From the NCBI GenBank assembly GCA_017302335.1, contig JAFLCT010000004.1:1-53595 (forward strand): DNA of 53,595 bases. Reading direction: 5' to 3'. A program made the translations under genes and the position numbers. Under the pieces are notes generated by a model. The model saw only the letters and a list, made by a program, of their open reading frames with translations, had not been told where the DNA came from and made no database searches. Source of the DNA: Caulobacterales bacterium (GTDB lineage: Bacteria > Pseudomonadota > Alphaproteobacteria > Caulobacterales > Caulobacteraceae). Below are positions 1-9,455 of this stretch, in pieces (within the stretch, counting starts at the first letter, position 1; every line of letters begins with the position of its first letter).

Positions 1-1668
1 GACCCGCCGCCGCCCGGCGCGCCGGTGCGCCTGTTCGCCATCGTGAACCCGCCGCCCGCCCCGGCCGCGCCCGGCGCCTATGACTTCGGCCGCAACGCCT
101 GGTTCCAGGGGCTGGGCGGCTCGGCCTTTGCTCTGGGCGAGACGCGGCCCGCCGTCCTGCCCGATCCGCCCTGGCGGCTGGCGCTGGAGATGAGGGTCAA
201 CGCCGCCCGTTTCCGCCTGGCCCAGGCCATTGTCGCGCGGCTGGGCGAACGCACGGGCGGCATCGCGGCGGCCATGACCACGGGGCACGAGACCTGGATC
301 ACACGCCAGGATCAGGAGACGATGCGCGATTCCGGCCTGGCGCACATCCTGTCCATCTCGGGCCTGCACATGGCTATCGTGGGCGGTTTCGTCTTCTTCG
401 CGGTGCGGCTGGGCGTGGCCCTGATCCCGTGGCTGGCGTTGCGGGTGTCGGGCAAGAAGGTCGCGGCCTGGGCCGGACTGATCGCGGTGGGAGCCTATCT
501 GGTCGTCTCGGGCGCGCCGCCGCCGGCCGAGCGGGCGGCCATCACCGCCTCGATCGCCTTTCTGGCCGTACTGCTGGATCGACAGGCGATCAGTATGCAC
601 GCCCTGGCCGTCGCGGCCTTCGCGGTCTTGATCCTGCAACCCGAGGCCATCGTCACGCCGGGGTTCCAGATGTCCTTCGCCGCCACCGCCGCCCTGGTGG
701 CCCTGGCCGAGGCCTGGCCGCCCCGAACGCGCGAAATCTCGGCGCCCTGGCCCATCGTCTGGACGCAGAGGCTGGGAAGTTGGCTGGTCATCGCCGTGGC
801 CGCCAGTCTGGTGGCCGGGCTGGCGACCGGGCCGTTCGCCATGCAGCATTTCAACCGTACGGCGGTGTATGGGCTGGCGGCGAACCTGCTGACGGCGCCG
901 GTGGCGGACTTCATCATGCTGCCCGCCCTGGCCGTGGGCGCGGCGCTGGAGCCGCTGGGCCTGGGCGCGCCCTTCCTGTGGGCGGCGGGCGTCGGGGTCG
1001 ATATGATGCTGGCGATCGGCGAGGGGGTTGCGGGCCTGCCAGGCGCGGTGCGCACGGTTCCCAGCGCCCCGGCGACGGCCCTGCCGGTCGCCTTTCTGGG
1101 CGTGCTGTTCCTGTGTCTGTGGAAGGGGCGGCTGCGCTGGCTGGGTCTGCCGTTCGCCCTGGCCGTGCTGCTGTGGCCCCGTGCGCCCGCGCCGGATCTG
1201 TGGATCGGCGACGGCGGAACCAATGCGGCCTTCCGGCTTGAACGCACCGCCGTGGTGGTGCGCCCAGGCGTGCGCCAGTTCGCGGTCGATCTCTGGTCCC
1301 GGCGGCGCGGCTTGCAGGCGGTCGAGCGGCCGACGACAGGCTGGACCTGCACGCGTTTCGCCTGCCTCCCGGCGCACCGGGACGCGGCGCCGGTCGCCCT
1401 GTGGTGGGGGCGTCGCGCGCCGACGACGGATCAACTCGTCGCCCTGTGCGCCTCGGCGCCGGTCGTCAGCGTGCGGGCGGTCGTGCGAACCCTGCCGACG
1501 GCGTGCCAGGGGCGTCTGGTGCTGGACAGGCAAGACTACGCCAGAGGCGGCGCGGTCGAACTGTGGCGCGACGGCCCCGGCTGGCGAGCCTCATGGACGG
1601 CGCAGATGCGCGGCGACCGGCCGTGGAGCCGCCAGGGCGACCCGGACTTCAGTGATAACGGCGGATAA
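1..1668 (+). CDS. comEC: ComEC/Rec2 family competence protein, C-terminal part
   Basis: The reading frame is open from the first base, so the gene begins outside the window; only its C-terminal ~556 residues are visible. The Competence domain is recognisable: [10 protein letters not shown] at about residue 120 (counting from base 1), followed by several long hydrophobic helices to about residue 390. ComEC proteins form the inner-membrane channel that carries single-stranded DNA into the cytoplasm. Many family members end in a metallo-beta-lactamase domain; here the tail (from about residue 400) has no HxHxDH motif and looks like a degenerate remnant. The stop codon lies inside the convergent lexA gene (20-base overlap of 3' ends). 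Family assignment is firm; whether it serves DNA uptake in this organism is inference. Confidence 0.9.
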   Translation, partial: DPPPPGAPVRLFAIVNPPPAPAAPGAYDFGRNAWFQGLGGSAFALGETRPAVLPDPPWRLALEMRVNAARFRLAQAIVARLGERTGGIAAAMTTGHETWITRQDQETMRDSGLAHILSISGLHMAIVGGFVFFAVRLGVALIPWLALRVSGKKVAAWAGLIAVGAYLVVSGAPPPAERAAITASIAFLAVLLDRQAISMHALAVAAFAVLILQPEAIVTPGFQMSFAATAALVALAEAWPPRTREISAPWPIVWTQRLGSWLVIAVAASLVAGLATGPFAMQHFNRTAVYGLAANLLTAPVADFIMLPALAVGAALEPLGLGAPFLWAAGVGVDMMLAIGEGVAGLPGAVRTVPSAPATALPVAFLGVLFLCLWKGRLRWLGLPFALAVLLWPRAPAPDLWIGDGGTNAAFRLERTAVVVRPGVRQFAVDLWSRRRGLQAVERPTTGWTCTRFACLPAHRDAAPVALWWGRRAPTTDQLVALCASAPVVSVRAVVRTLPTACQGRLVLDRQDYARGGAVELWRDGPGWRASWTAQMRGDRPWSRQGDPDFSDNGG

Positions 1669-2341
1669 GGCCGACCAGCTTGCCCTGAACCTCGACCTGA
1701 TCGGGACCGAAGATGCGGGTCTCATAATTGCGGTTGGCCGGCTCCAAGGCGATGGAGGCGCCCTTGCGGCGCAGGCGCTTCAGCGTCGCCTCCTCGCCTT
1801 CGACCAGGGCCACGACGATCTCGCCGTTGTTGGCCGTCGCGCCCTTTTTGATGACCACGGTGTCGCCGTCCAGGATTCCGGCCTCGATCATCGAGTCGCC
1901 CTCGATCTCCAGGCAATAATGCTCGCCCGCGCCCAGCATGGTCTCGGGCACGAACAGACGGTCGCGCTCGTGCTGGATGGCGGCGATGGGGGTGCCGGCG
2001 GCGATCTTGCCCAGCAGGGGCAGTTCGCGCACGTCGTTGGCGGCCTCGGCCACAAGGCCGCCGCCGCCCTGGATCACGTCCGGCCTGAACGGCGCGCGGC
2101 CGCCCTTCGGGGCCGAAGCGGTGGCCTGTTCGGGCAGTTTCACGACCTCCAGCGCCCGCGCCCGGTGCGGCAGGCGACGAATGAAGCCGCGCTCTTCCAG
2201 TGCGGTGATCAGGCGGTGGATGCCCGACTTGGACGCCAGATCCAGCGCCTCCTTCATCTCGTCGAACGACGGAGAGACGCCGCCTTCCTTGATCCGTTCA
2301 TGAATGAACATCAGGAGTTCGTGCTGTTTGCGCGTGAGCAT
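1649..2341 (-). CDS. lexA: LexA repressor
   Basis: A 230-residue SOS master repressor. The N-terminal ~65 residues form the winged-helix DNA-binding domain ([10 protein letters not shown] start). The C-terminal S24 peptidase domain has the self-cleavage site Ala115-Gly116 (KIAAGTPI), catalytic Ser150 (EGDSMIEAG) and Lys188 (ATLKRL). RecA-stimulated autocleavage would derepress DNA repair genes. The length matches alphaproteobacterial LexA, which has a longer linker than the E. coli protein. An exact SOS box lies 67 bases upstream of the ATG, so the gene is very likely autoregulated. It follows trpC on the same strand after a 95-base gap, and its 3' end overlaps comEC tail to tail. Confidence 0.97.
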   Translation of the reverse strand: MLTRKQHELLMFIHERIKEGGVSPSFDEMKEALDLASKSGIHRLITALEERGFIRRLPHRARALEVVKLPEQATASAPKGGRAPFRPDVIQGGGGLVAEAANDVRELPLLGKIAAGTPIAAIQHERDRLFVPETMLGAGEHYCLEIEGDSMIEAGILDGDTVVIKKGATANNGEIVVALVEGEEATLKRLRRKGASIALEPANRNYETRIFGPDQVEVQGKLVGLIRRYH

Positions 2342-2407
2342 GGGCGGCCCTCAAGGCGAATCCGATCCGACGAACATAGCGGAACAAACCGCAAACGTCC
2401 ATTCGCC

Positions 2408-2422
2408 GTTCTTGAGGTGTTC
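2408..2422 (-). promoter_or_regulatory. LexA operator (SOS box) upstream of lexA
   Basis: The sequence GTTCTTGAGGTGTTC is an exact match to the alphaproteobacterial SOS box GTTC-N7-GTTC (a direct repeat, read on the plus strand). It lies between the end of trpC and the lexA start codon. A one-mismatch version, GTTT-N7-GTTC, is on the minus strand at 2382-2396. Together they point to negative autoregulation of lexA from its own promoter in the trpC-lexA gap. Confidence 0.8.
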
Positions 2423-2436
2423 TGGTTAAGGCCGGG

Positions 2437-3237
2437 TTACCGCATCAAGGCCCGGGTCGCCGCCTCGACATCCGGCTGGCGCATCAGGCTTTCGCCGACC
2501 AGCACGGCCTGGGCGTGGGCGGTCGCGACGCGAGCGACATCTTCAGGCGTGAAGACGCCGCTCTCGGCCACCAGCAGGGCGCGCACCGGACTGAGCAGAG
2601 CCAGGCGCTCGGTCACGGCCAGATCGACCTGGAAGGTGCGCAGGGACCGGTTGTTGATCCCGACCAGGGCGTCGCCTCGGTCCTGAACCAGTTCACAGGC
2701 GCGGGCCATTTCGGCCTCGTCGTGGGTTTCGATCAGGGCGTCCATGCCCCAGCGCTCGGCCTCGGCCAGCAGGTCGACGGCCAGGGCGTCGTCGATCATC
2801 GCCAGGATGATCAGGATGCAGTCCGCGCCCAGCGCCCGGCTTTCGGCCACCTGCCAGGGATCGACCAGGAAGTCCTTGCGCAGGCAGGGCAGGGCGACCG
2901 CCTCGCGGGCCGCGGTCAGATAGGCGTCGTCGCCCTGGAAGCTGGGACCATCGGTCAGCACCGACAAACAGGTCGCGCCGCCCCGCTCGTAAGCCCGCGC
3001 CAGCGACGGGGGATCGAAGTCGGCGCGGATCAGGCCCTTGGACGGGCTGGCCTTCTTGATCTCCGCGATCAGGCCGGTGCGGCCGGCGGCGTTGGCCTGT
3101 ACCAGCGCGGCGCGAAATCCACGCGGAGGCGAGGCGTCGCGTGCGGCGGTCTCGACGGCGTGTTGAGGGCGGGCGGCCTTGCGGGCCGCGACCTCGTCGC
3201 GCTTGTAGGCGGCGATGCGGTCCAGGATGTCGCTCAC
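2437..3237 (-). CDS. trpC: Indole-3-glycerol phosphate synthase
   Basis: A 266-residue TIM-barrel enzyme that decarboxylates and closes the ring of 1-(2-carboxyphenylamino)-1-deoxyribulose 5-phosphate to indole-3-glycerol phosphate. Family motifs are present: [13 protein letters not shown] near residue 57, [12 protein letters not shown] near 118, [11 protein letters not shown] near 192 and [14 protein letters not shown] near 222. It is monofunctional, with no fused TrpF. Its start overlaps the end of trpD by 4 bases, so translation of the two is probably coupled. It is the last trp gene before lexA. Confidence 0.97.
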   Translation of the reverse strand: MSDILDRIAAYKRDEVAARKAARPQHAVETAARDASPPRGFRAALVQANAAGRTGLIAEIKKASPSKGLIRADFDPPSLARAYERGGATCLSVLTDGPSFQGDDAYLTAAREAVALPCLRKDFLVDPWQVAESRALGADCILIILAMIDDALAVDLLAEAERWGMDALIETHDEAEMARACELVQDRGDALVGINNRSLRTFQVDLAVTERLALLSPVRALLVAESGVFTPEDVARVATAHAQAVLVGESLMRQPDVEAATRALMR

Positions 3238-4268
3238 GCCTCAGGCTCCTGGATCGGGGTGTTGGTGGCGACGACCAGGGCGTCCAGGGCGCGCGCGGCG
3301 CGTCCGTCGTCGATGACGGCGGCGGCCAGGGCCGCTCCCTCGCCCAGATCGGCGGCGCGGTCGGCGACCACCAGGGCGGCGGCGGCGTTCAGCAGGACGA
3401 TGTCGCGATAGGCGCCCGGACGCCCGTCCAGAAGGGCGCGCAAGGCGGCGGCGTTCTCCTCGGCGTCGCCCCCGCGCAGGGCCGCGATGTCGGCGCGGGG
3501 CAGACCCGCGTCCTCGGGCGTGACCTGGAACCGACGGACGGCGCCGTTCCGCCATTCCGCGACCTCGGTCGGACCCGTCGTGGTCAGTTCATCCAGTCCC
3601 TGGCCGTGAACGGTCCAGGCGCGCTGGGCGCCGAGACGGCCCAGCACCTCGGCCAGAGGCTCCAATAGCCGCGGATCATAGACGCCCATCACCTGGCGTC
3701 TCGCGGAAGCCGGGTTAGATAACGGACCCAAGAGGTTGAAAACCGTGCGGAAGCCGATTTCCGCCCGCACCGGGCCGACATGGCGCATGGCGCCGTGATA
3801 GGCGGGGGCGAACAGGAAGGCGATGCCGGCCGTCTCCAGCGCGCGAAGCTGCTGGGCCTGGTCGGCCTGAAGATTGACGCCCAGGGCCGCCAGCACGTCG
3901 GATGATCCAGACTTGGACGACAGGGCGCGGTTGCCGTGTTTGGCGACCTTCACGCCCGCGCCCGCCAGCACCAGGGCCGCGGCGGTGGAGACATTGTAGG
4001 TGTGCTGGCCGTCGCCGCCCGTACCGCAGGTGTCGATGACGTCGAACGGGTGATCCAGCGTCAGGGCCGCGTCGCGCATGGCGGTGGCGAAGGCGGCGAT
4101 CTCGTCCACCGTCTCGCCGCGAATGCGCAGAGCGGTGACGGCCGCCGCGACCTGAGACGGCGTCGGTTCGCCGCGCAGGCAGGCGGCGAAGAAGGCGTGC
4201 GCCTCATCCGGCGACAACACGCGGCCGTCGACCAGCTTGGCCAGCAAGGGCTTGAAGCCGTCGGACAT
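3234..4268 (-). CDS. trpD: Anthranilate phosphoribosyltransferase
   Basis: A 344-residue enzyme that transfers phosphoribose from PRPP to anthranilate, the second step of the tryptophan branch. The glycine-rich PRPP loop [17 protein letters not shown] is near residues 79-95, and [17 protein letters not shown] near 114-130 is the family's second signature. Length is standard for a monofunctional TrpD. It begins 1 base after trpG ends and overlaps trpC by 4 bases, forming a tight trpGDC unit. Confidence 0.97.
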   Translation of the reverse strand: MSDGFKPLLAKLVDGRVLSPDEAHAFFAACLRGEPTPSQVAAAVTALRIRGETVDEIAAFATAMRDAALTLDHPFDVIDTCGTGGDGQHTYNVSTAAALVLAGAGVKVAKHGNRALSSKSGSSDVLAALGVNLQADQAQQLRALETAGIAFLFAPAYHGAMRHVGPVRAEIGFRTVFNLLGPLSNPASARRQVMGVYDPRLLEPLAEVLGRLGAQRAWTVHGQGLDELTTTGPTEVAEWRNGAVRRFQVTPEDAGLPRADIAALRGGDAEENAAALRALLDGRPGAYRDIVLLNAAAALVVADRAADLGEGAALAAAVIDDGRAARALDALVVATNTPIQEPEA

Positions 4269-4269
4269 T

Positions 4270-4860
4270 TTAGGCGGCCTTCAGACGCTTGACGCCGGCC
4301 AGGTCCAGAAAATTGGCCAGCATGGCGTGGCCGTGTTCCGTGGCGATGGATTCCGGGTGGAACTGGACGCCGTGGATCGGCCGGGTCCGATGCTGCAAGC
4401 CCATGATCTCGCCGTCAGCCGTCCAGGCGGTGACTTCCAGCACGTCCGGCAGGGTCTCGCGGCGCACGGCCAGCGAATGATAGCGCGTCGCGGTGAAGGG
4501 CGAAGGCAGGCCCGCGAACAGGCTCTTGCCCTCATGCATGATGGGCGAGGTCTTGCCGTGCATCAGCGTCTTGGCGCGGATCACCTCGCCGCCGAAAACC
4601 TGGCCCATGGCCTGATGGCCCAGACAGACCCCCAGGATCGGCATGGCCTCTGGCGCGGTCGCCAGCAGCGGCAGGCAGACCCCGGCTTCGTTAGGCGTGC
4701 AGGGACCGGGCGACAGCAGCACCGCCTGAGGCTTCAACGCCCAGGCTTCCTCGGCCGTCAGGTCGTCGTTGCGCACCACATGAGTCGTGGCGCCCAGCTC
4801 CGCGAGGTAGTGGACGAGGTTGTAGGTGAAGCTGTCGTAGTTATCGACGACCAGGATCAT
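4270..4860 (-). CDS. trpG: Anthranilate synthase component II (glutamine amidotransferase)
   Basis: A 196-residue class I glutamine amidotransferase that hydrolyses glutamine and passes ammonia to TrpE. The catalytic triad is visible: Cys79 in [10 protein letters not shown], and His168 and Glu170 in VQFHPES. It opens with the family signature [16 protein letters not shown]. It is the first gene of trpGDC; trpE lies about 280 bases upstream on the same strand, separated by a small gene on the opposite strand. No Trp-rich leader peptide or attenuator was seen upstream. In some bacteria this subunit also serves p-aminobenzoate synthesis; that cannot be judged here. Confidence 0.96.
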   Translation of the reverse strand: MILVVDNYDSFTYNLVHYLAELGATTHVVRNDDLTAEEAWALKPQAVLLSPGPCTPNEAGVCLPLLATAPEAMPILGVCLGHQAMGQVFGGEVIRAKTLMHGKTSPIMHEGKSLFAGLPSPFTATRYHSLAVRRETLPDVLEVTAWTADGEIMGLQHRTRPIHGVQFHPESIATEHGHAMLANFLDLAGVKRLKAA

Positions 4861-4964
4861 CCGGCGGTCTTAAGGCGGGGCGGTCTCCGCGCCAAGCGGG
4901 TGCGTGCGGGAAAGGTCTCGTTAACCTCGAACCTGTGTCATCGGCGCGAGGGGGAATCGTCGCC

Positions 4965-5162
4965 ATGATCGAAACCGTCGCCAAGGCCCGCAGCCTGTTG
5001 GCCGCGCCGCAGGAAAAGACGGCCAGTCCGTGGGCGGCCCTGTTCGCCGCGGGACTGTGCGCTTCGGCCGCCGTGTTGATGGCGGGCGTGGTCATCCTGG
5101 GACCGGGCGTATCGATGGAGCCGTCCCAGGGGGCGGGCGTCGTTCAGCCTCTGGAGCCGTAG
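4965..5162 (+). CDS. Small single-span membrane protein, function unknown
   Basis: A predicted 65-residue protein starting MIETVAKARSLL. It has a short charged N-terminus, one hydrophobic segment of about 23 residues (from AALFAAGLCAS to MAGVVILG) and a Pro/Gln-rich tail. The ATG at 4965 is preceded by a strong purine-rich ribosome site (GAGGGGGA at 4948-4955); an in-frame ATG at 4935 lacks one. It lies opposite to the trp genes in the trpE-trpG gap, and its last 19 bases overlap the 3' end of trpE. No family was recognised. The good ribosome site, GC-rich coding pattern and plausible membrane topology argue that it is real. Confidence 0.6.
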   Translation: MIETVAKARSLLAAPQEKTASPWAALFAAGLCASAAVLMAGVVILGPGVSMEPSQGAGVVQPLEP

Positions 5163-6655
5163 CGCCAGGCCTCGGCTGCGGCCCGTATGGGCGCACGGGC
5201 CTTGAAGACGGTTTCCGCGTGCTCGGCCTTCGGATCACTGTCGGCGACCACGCCCGCGCCCGCCTGCACATAGGCCCGTCCCCCGGTGAACAGGGCGGTT
5301 CGCAGCACGATGCAGACGTCGGCCTCTCCGTTCGCCGAGATGTAGCCGACGCCGCCGCCGTAGCCGACGCCGCGCTTTTCGGTTTCCAACTCGTCGATGA
5401 TCTCCATGGCCCGCACCTTGGGCGCGCCCGACAGCGTGCCGGCGGGCAAGGCGGCCAACAGGGCGTCGACGGCGTCGATCCTGGGGTCGGCGCGACCCTG
5501 GACGTTGGAGACGATGTGCATGACCTGGCTGTAACGTTCGATGGCGAAGCTCTCGGTCACCTCGACCGTGCCGGGCGCCGAGACCCGTCCCACGTCGTTG
5601 CGACCCAGGTCCAGCAACATCAGGTGCTCGGCGCGTTCCTTGGGATCGGCCAGAAGTTCGGCCTCCAGCGCGCGATCACGCTCGGCCGTTTCGCCACGCG
5701 GACGGGTGCCGGCTAAGGGGCGGATGGTCACACGGCCATCCTTCAGACGCACCAGAATCTCGGGGCTGGACCCCGCCAGTTGAAAGCCGCCGCCGTCCAG
5801 GAAGAACAGATAGGGCGAGGGATTCTGGCGACGCAGGGCGCGATAGAAGGCGAACGGATCTTGCGACCATTCGGCCGAGAACCGGTGGCTGAGCACGACC
5901 TGGAAGATGTCGCCGGCGGCGATGTAGTCCTGGGCCGTGCGCACCATGGCCGAAAAGCCCGCCTCATCGACGCGAGAAACGAAATCAGGGAGCATGGCGG
6001 GCGCATCGCCGGTCACGGGGGCGGCGGACGCGGGCAGGGCGCCGCGCAGGGCGATCTCGAAGGCGTCCAGCCGGGTGACGGCGTCGGCGTGAGCGATCTC
6101 GGCCGCAACGCCGCCGTCGGGATAGGCGGCCGAGACCAGCACGATCTCATGTTCGACGGAATCGAACACCGCCACCAGCGACGGGCGGCCCAGGACGGCG
6201 TCGGGCAGGTCCAGCGGATCGGGATTGGGCGCGCCCAAAGGCTCCAACAGCCGCACCATGTCATAGCCGAAGACGCCGAACAGGCCCGCAGCCATGGGCG
6301 GCAGACCCTCAGGCAGGTCGAACCGGCTGGCGGCGATCAGCGTACGCAGCGAATCCAGCGCGGGCGCGGCCGAGGCTGCGAACTCGCCCTTGGCGATCGC
6401 CGCGCCTCGCGCCGTCTCGGCCTGCCCGTCGCGACAACGCCAAACGATGTCGGGGTCCAACGCGACGATCGAATAACGGCCGTTGACCGCGCCGCCCTCC
6501 ACCGATTCCAGCAGACAGGCGTAGGGCCGACCGTGGCCGACCTTGAGGAAGGCCGAGACCGGCGTCTCCAGGTCGTCGATCAGGCGGCGGACGACGACCT
6601 GGGGCCGACCGGCGGCGTAGCCGGTCAGAAAGGCGTCGCGATCCGCCGCCGTCAT
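5144..6655 (-). CDS. trpE: Anthranilate synthase component I
   Basis: A 503-residue chorismate-using enzyme that makes anthranilate with ammonia supplied by TrpG. The chorismate-binding domain holds the expected motifs: PSPYLFFLDGGGFQLAGSSPE near residue 280, RPLAGTRPRG near 313, and LLDLGRNDVGRV near 348. The C-terminal half carries GTLSGAPKVRAMEIIDELE. The N-terminal regulatory domain carries CLLESVEGG, the LLES motif linked to tryptophan feedback inhibition. Its ATG overlaps the ppiD stop by 4 bases (ATGA), so it is probably translated with ppiD. Confidence 0.97.
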   Translation of the reverse strand: MTAADRDAFLTGYAAGRPQVVVRRLIDDLETPVSAFLKVGHGRPYACLLESVEGGAVNGRYSIVALDPDIVWRCRDGQAETARGAAIAKGEFAASAAPALDSLRTLIAASRFDLPEGLPPMAAGLFGVFGYDMVRLLEPLGAPNPDPLDLPDAVLGRPSLVAVFDSVEHEIVLVSAAYPDGGVAAEIAHADAVTRLDAFEIALRGALPASAAPVTGDAPAMLPDFVSRVDEAGFSAMVRTAQDYIAAGDIFQVVLSHRFSAEWSQDPFAFYRALRRQNPSPYLFFLDGGGFQLAGSSPEILVRLKDGRVTIRPLAGTRPRGETAERDRALEAELLADPKERAEHLMLLDLGRNDVGRVSAPGTVEVTESFAIERYSQVMHIVSNVQGRADPRIDAVDALLAALPAGTLSGAPKVRAMEIIDELETEKRGVGYGGGVGYISANGEADVCIVLRTALFTGGRAYVQAGAGVVADSDPKAEHAETVFKARAPIRAAAEAWRYGSRG

Positions 6656-8562
6656 TGCGCCGGGGCGGCGGGCGCGGCCGGGTTCTGGACGCCCAGGGCT
6701 TCCAGGGCCAGGGCCGGGTCGTTGCGAGCCTTCATACGACGGGCGGCGACGCTCATCGAATCCTCGACCAGGGCCTCCATATATTCCTGGGTCAGGCGCG
6801 GCCGGGCCTGTTCGCCCAAGGCGGCGGCCAGGGCGGGAACAGCGGCGTGGATGGCGTCGACGCGGCCGATGACGGTGCTGTCGTCGTTCTGCGGCTCGAC
6901 GAAGACCTGATTGCGGCCCTGGGTGAACAGGCCGCGCATGACGCCCTGGCCGATCTGGGTCTGGACCGCGCCCGTCTGTTCGACGCCGGTGCGAGTGGTC
7001 ACGGCGGCGCCCACGGATGAGGCGACGGCGGCGATATCCTGACCGCCCCGGATACGGCGAGCCAGTTCGTCAGCCTTGGCGGCCAGCAGGCGGGCGTTCT
7101 CGCGGGCGGTCCACTGGGCGGCCAGAGGCGCGCGGATGTCGGCCAGGGTCGGCAGTTGCGACGCGCGCACGTCATCGACGCGGACGACGAAATACTGGCC
7201 TTGACCGGCGTCGATCACCTCGGACTCGCCGCCCTTGCTCAGAGCATAGGCCTGGGTCAGCACCTGGGGCGGGGCATTCAACGGCTGGCCGTCCGGCAGT
7301 TTGCCGTCCTGGGTGAAGGGCGGCAGTTGCACGATGCGGGCGCCGACCTGCTGAACCGCTTGTTGCAGGGTCTTGCCCTCGGACCGGGCGCGCTCATAGG
7401 CCTCGACCGATTCATAGGTCTTGGCGCGAGCGTCCTCCTGGCGCAGTTCGGCGATGACGGCGTCGCGGACGCCTTCCAGGGTCGCTTCCTGGCCGGGCGT
7501 GATCGAAGTCAGCTTGGCGACGGCGAACCCGACGCGGGCCTGGATCGGCTCGGACACCGAACCGGCGGCCATGCCGAACACGGCCTCGGCCACGGCCGGG
7601 TCGCCCAGGGCCGATTTCGGCGCGGCGTCGAAGTCGGCGGGACGGATGTTGTTGGCGCGGCCGACCTCTTGCGGCGATTGACCGGCGCGCAGCGCGGCGG
7701 CGATGCGCACGGCGACTTCGCGCGTCGGGGCCGTCAGGGTGACGAAGCTGCGCTTCTCGGGCTGCGACAGGGCGGCCTTGCGGAACTCGAAACGCTCGCG
7801 GATGCGGTCTTCGCTGATGGCGGCGGCCTGTTGCTCGCGGCTGGGCGCGAACAGGACGATCGAAACCATGCGGAACTCGGGACGACGCAACTGGGCGGCG
7901 TTCTGGTTCATAAAGGCGGTCAATTGGGCGTCGGTCGGCGCGGCGGCGCGGCCGGCCATGGCCTGGGTCACCGTGAACCAGCGGCCGTCGCGGGTCTGGC
8001 GCGCCTGGTTGGCCAGAAGGGCGGCGTAGATGCGCGGGATGCGGGCGCCGGCGTACAGGCCCGCGCCATAGTGTTCGATGATCGACTGGTCGCGGAAATC
8101 CTGTTCCAGATCGGCGGGGGTGACGCCTCGCTGGGCCAGGGCCTGCTGATACTGATTTTCGTCAAACTGGCCGGTCACCTGATTGAAGAAGGCCGGGATT
8201 TCGCGGATGCGCTTGACGATCAGATCCTTGCCGGGGCGCACGCCCGCGTCCCAGGCCCAGGCCAGGAAGCCCAGGTTGCGAGTCTGGCTCTCCAGAAAAC
8301 GCTGATGCAGGTTTTCCTTGACCATCTCCTCGACGGTCACCGGACGCCCGGCTTGCTCCTGTACATTCTCGCGCACCCTGTCGAAGACGCTGCGGAACTG
8401 AACCTGATTCATGCTGCGGTCGCCCGCGCTGATGACGTGCTTCGGACCGAAGTTGGCGAAGACGTCCATCTGCGAGCCGACGACGGCGAAGCTGATGATC
8501 AGCAGGACAAAAAGGACGGCAGCCCATTTGGACTTAGCGAAATTGCGGAAATGGGTGATCAT
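6652..8562 (-). CDS. ppiD: PpiD-like periplasmic peptidyl-prolyl isomerase (SurA N-terminal / parvulin)
   Basis: A 636-residue membrane-anchored folding factor. A single transmembrane helix (WAAVLFVLLIISFAVVGSQ, residues ~13-31) is followed by a long periplasmic region with a SurA_N-type chaperone segment and a divergent parvulin-like domain in the middle. The protein ends in an Ala/Pro-rich tail. The start at 8562 (MITHFRNFAKSKW) was preferred over an open frame reaching 8646, because it places the anchor close to the N-terminus as in PpiD. It is divergent from tpiA (136-base gap) and overlaps trpE. It probably assists folding of outer-membrane and periplasmic proteins emerging from the Sec translocon. 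A catalytic role of the parvulin domain is not certain from sequence. Confidence 0.85.
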   Translation of the reverse strand: MITHFRNFAKSKWAAVLFVLLIISFAVVGSQMDVFANFGPKHVISAGDRSMNQVQFRSVFDRVRENVQEQAGRPVTVEEMVKENLHQRFLESQTRNLGFLAWAWDAGVRPGKDLIVKRIREIPAFFNQVTGQFDENQYQQALAQRGVTPADLEQDFRDQSIIEHYGAGLYAGARIPRIYAALLANQARQTRDGRWFTVTQAMAGRAAAPTDAQLTAFMNQNAAQLRRPEFRMVSIVLFAPSREQQAAAISEDRIRERFEFRKAALSQPEKRSFVTLTAPTREVAVRIAAALRAGQSPQEVGRANNIRPADFDAAPKSALGDPAVAEAVFGMAAGSVSEPIQARVGFAVAKLTSITPGQEATLEGVRDAVIAELRQEDARAKTYESVEAYERARSEGKTLQQAVQQVGARIVQLPPFTQDGKLPDGQPLNAPPQVLTQAYALSKGGESEVIDAGQGQYFVVRVDDVRASQLPTLADIRAPLAAQWTARENARLLAAKADELARRIRGGQDIAAVASSVGAAVTTRTGVEQTGAVQTQIGQGVMRGLFTQGRNQVFVEPQNDDSTVIGRVDAIHAAVPALAAALGEQARPRLTQEYMEALVEDSMSVAARRMKARNDPALALEALGVQNPAAPAAPAQ

Positions 8563-8698
8563 CGGAGAACCTAAGCTCGCGGCGAAGACGCGTCGTATCC
8601 GCCTATAGAGGGGCGGCGGGCGTGACCGCAAGAAGGCGAAGGCCATACCGCGCCTCTTGCGGCTTGGCTTGGCGGTCGCGCGGTCCTAGACAGGCCGC

Positions 8699-9448
8699 AT
8701 GAAACAGACCGTGAAATTGATCGCTGGCAATTGGAAAATGAACGGCCTGGCCGCCGATCTGGCCGAGGCCGAGACCCTGAAATCCGCCCTGGAGAGCGAG
8801 CCGAGCGCGCATCGCGTGGCCCTGTGTCCGCCCGCGACCCTGATCGCCCAGGCGGCCTGGCGGTTGAAGGGCGGGGCGGTCGAGATCGGCGGCCAGGACT
8901 GTCATGCGCGGGCGGCCGGGGCCTACACCGGCTCCATCTCGGCGGCCATGTTGAAGGACGCGGGCGCGGGCCTGGTCATCCTGGGCCACTCCGAACGCCG
9001 CCAGGGGCTGGGCGAGACGGACGCCGACGTCGCGGCCAAGGTCGAGGCGGCGTTGGCCGCCGGGTTAGAGCCGATCGTCTGCATCGGCGAGACGCTTCAG
9101 GAGCGCGAGGCGGGCCGGGCGGTCGAGATCGTCTCGGGCCAGGTCAAGGCGTCTCTGCCCGACGCCGTCATCGGAAAAACCTTCGCCGTCGCCTATGAGC
9201 CGGTCTGGGCCATCGGTACCGGGCTGACGCCGACGCTGGAGCAGATCGCCGAGGTCCACGCCGCCGTGCGCGCGGCCCTGGTCGAGCGGCTGGGGGAAGG
9301 GGGGCGAACCGCGCCGATCCTGTATGGCGGCTCGGTCAAGCCGTCGAACGCGGCGGAAATCCTGGCGGTCCAGGATGTCGGCGGCGCCCTGGTCGGCGGC
9401 GCGTCGCTGAAGGCCCAGGACTTCCTGGGCATCATCCGCGCACAGTGA
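8699..9448 (+). CDS. tpiA: Triosephosphate isomerase
   Basis: A 249-residue TIM-barrel enzyme that interconverts dihydroxyacetone phosphate and glyceraldehyde 3-phosphate. Substrate-binding Asn and Lys are in AGNWKMNG near residue 10, the catalytic histidine in ILGHSERR near residue 97, and the catalytic glutamate in AYEPVWAIGTG near residue 168. The phosphate-binding loop LYGGSVKPSNA and VGGASLK complete the active site. It converges on the orphan gene 9456-9995 with a 7-base gap. Confidence 0.98.
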   Translation: MKQTVKLIAGNWKMNGLAADLAEAETLKSALESEPSAHRVALCPPATLIAQAAWRLKGGAVEIGGQDCHARAAGAYTGSISAAMLKDAGAGLVILGHSERRQGLGETDADVAAKVEAALAAGLEPIVCIGETLQEREAGRAVEIVSGQVKASLPDAVIGKTFAVAYEPVWAIGTGLTPTLEQIAEVHAAVRAALVERLGEGGRTAPILYGGSVKPSNAAEILAVQDVGGALVGGASLKAQDFLGIIRAQ

Positions 9449-9455
9449 GCGGATA

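Noticed and set aside
4861-5143. Tryptophan attenuator ahead of trpG
   Set aside because: No Trp-codon-rich leader peptide or alternative stem set is seen; the space is taken by the small plus-strand gene.
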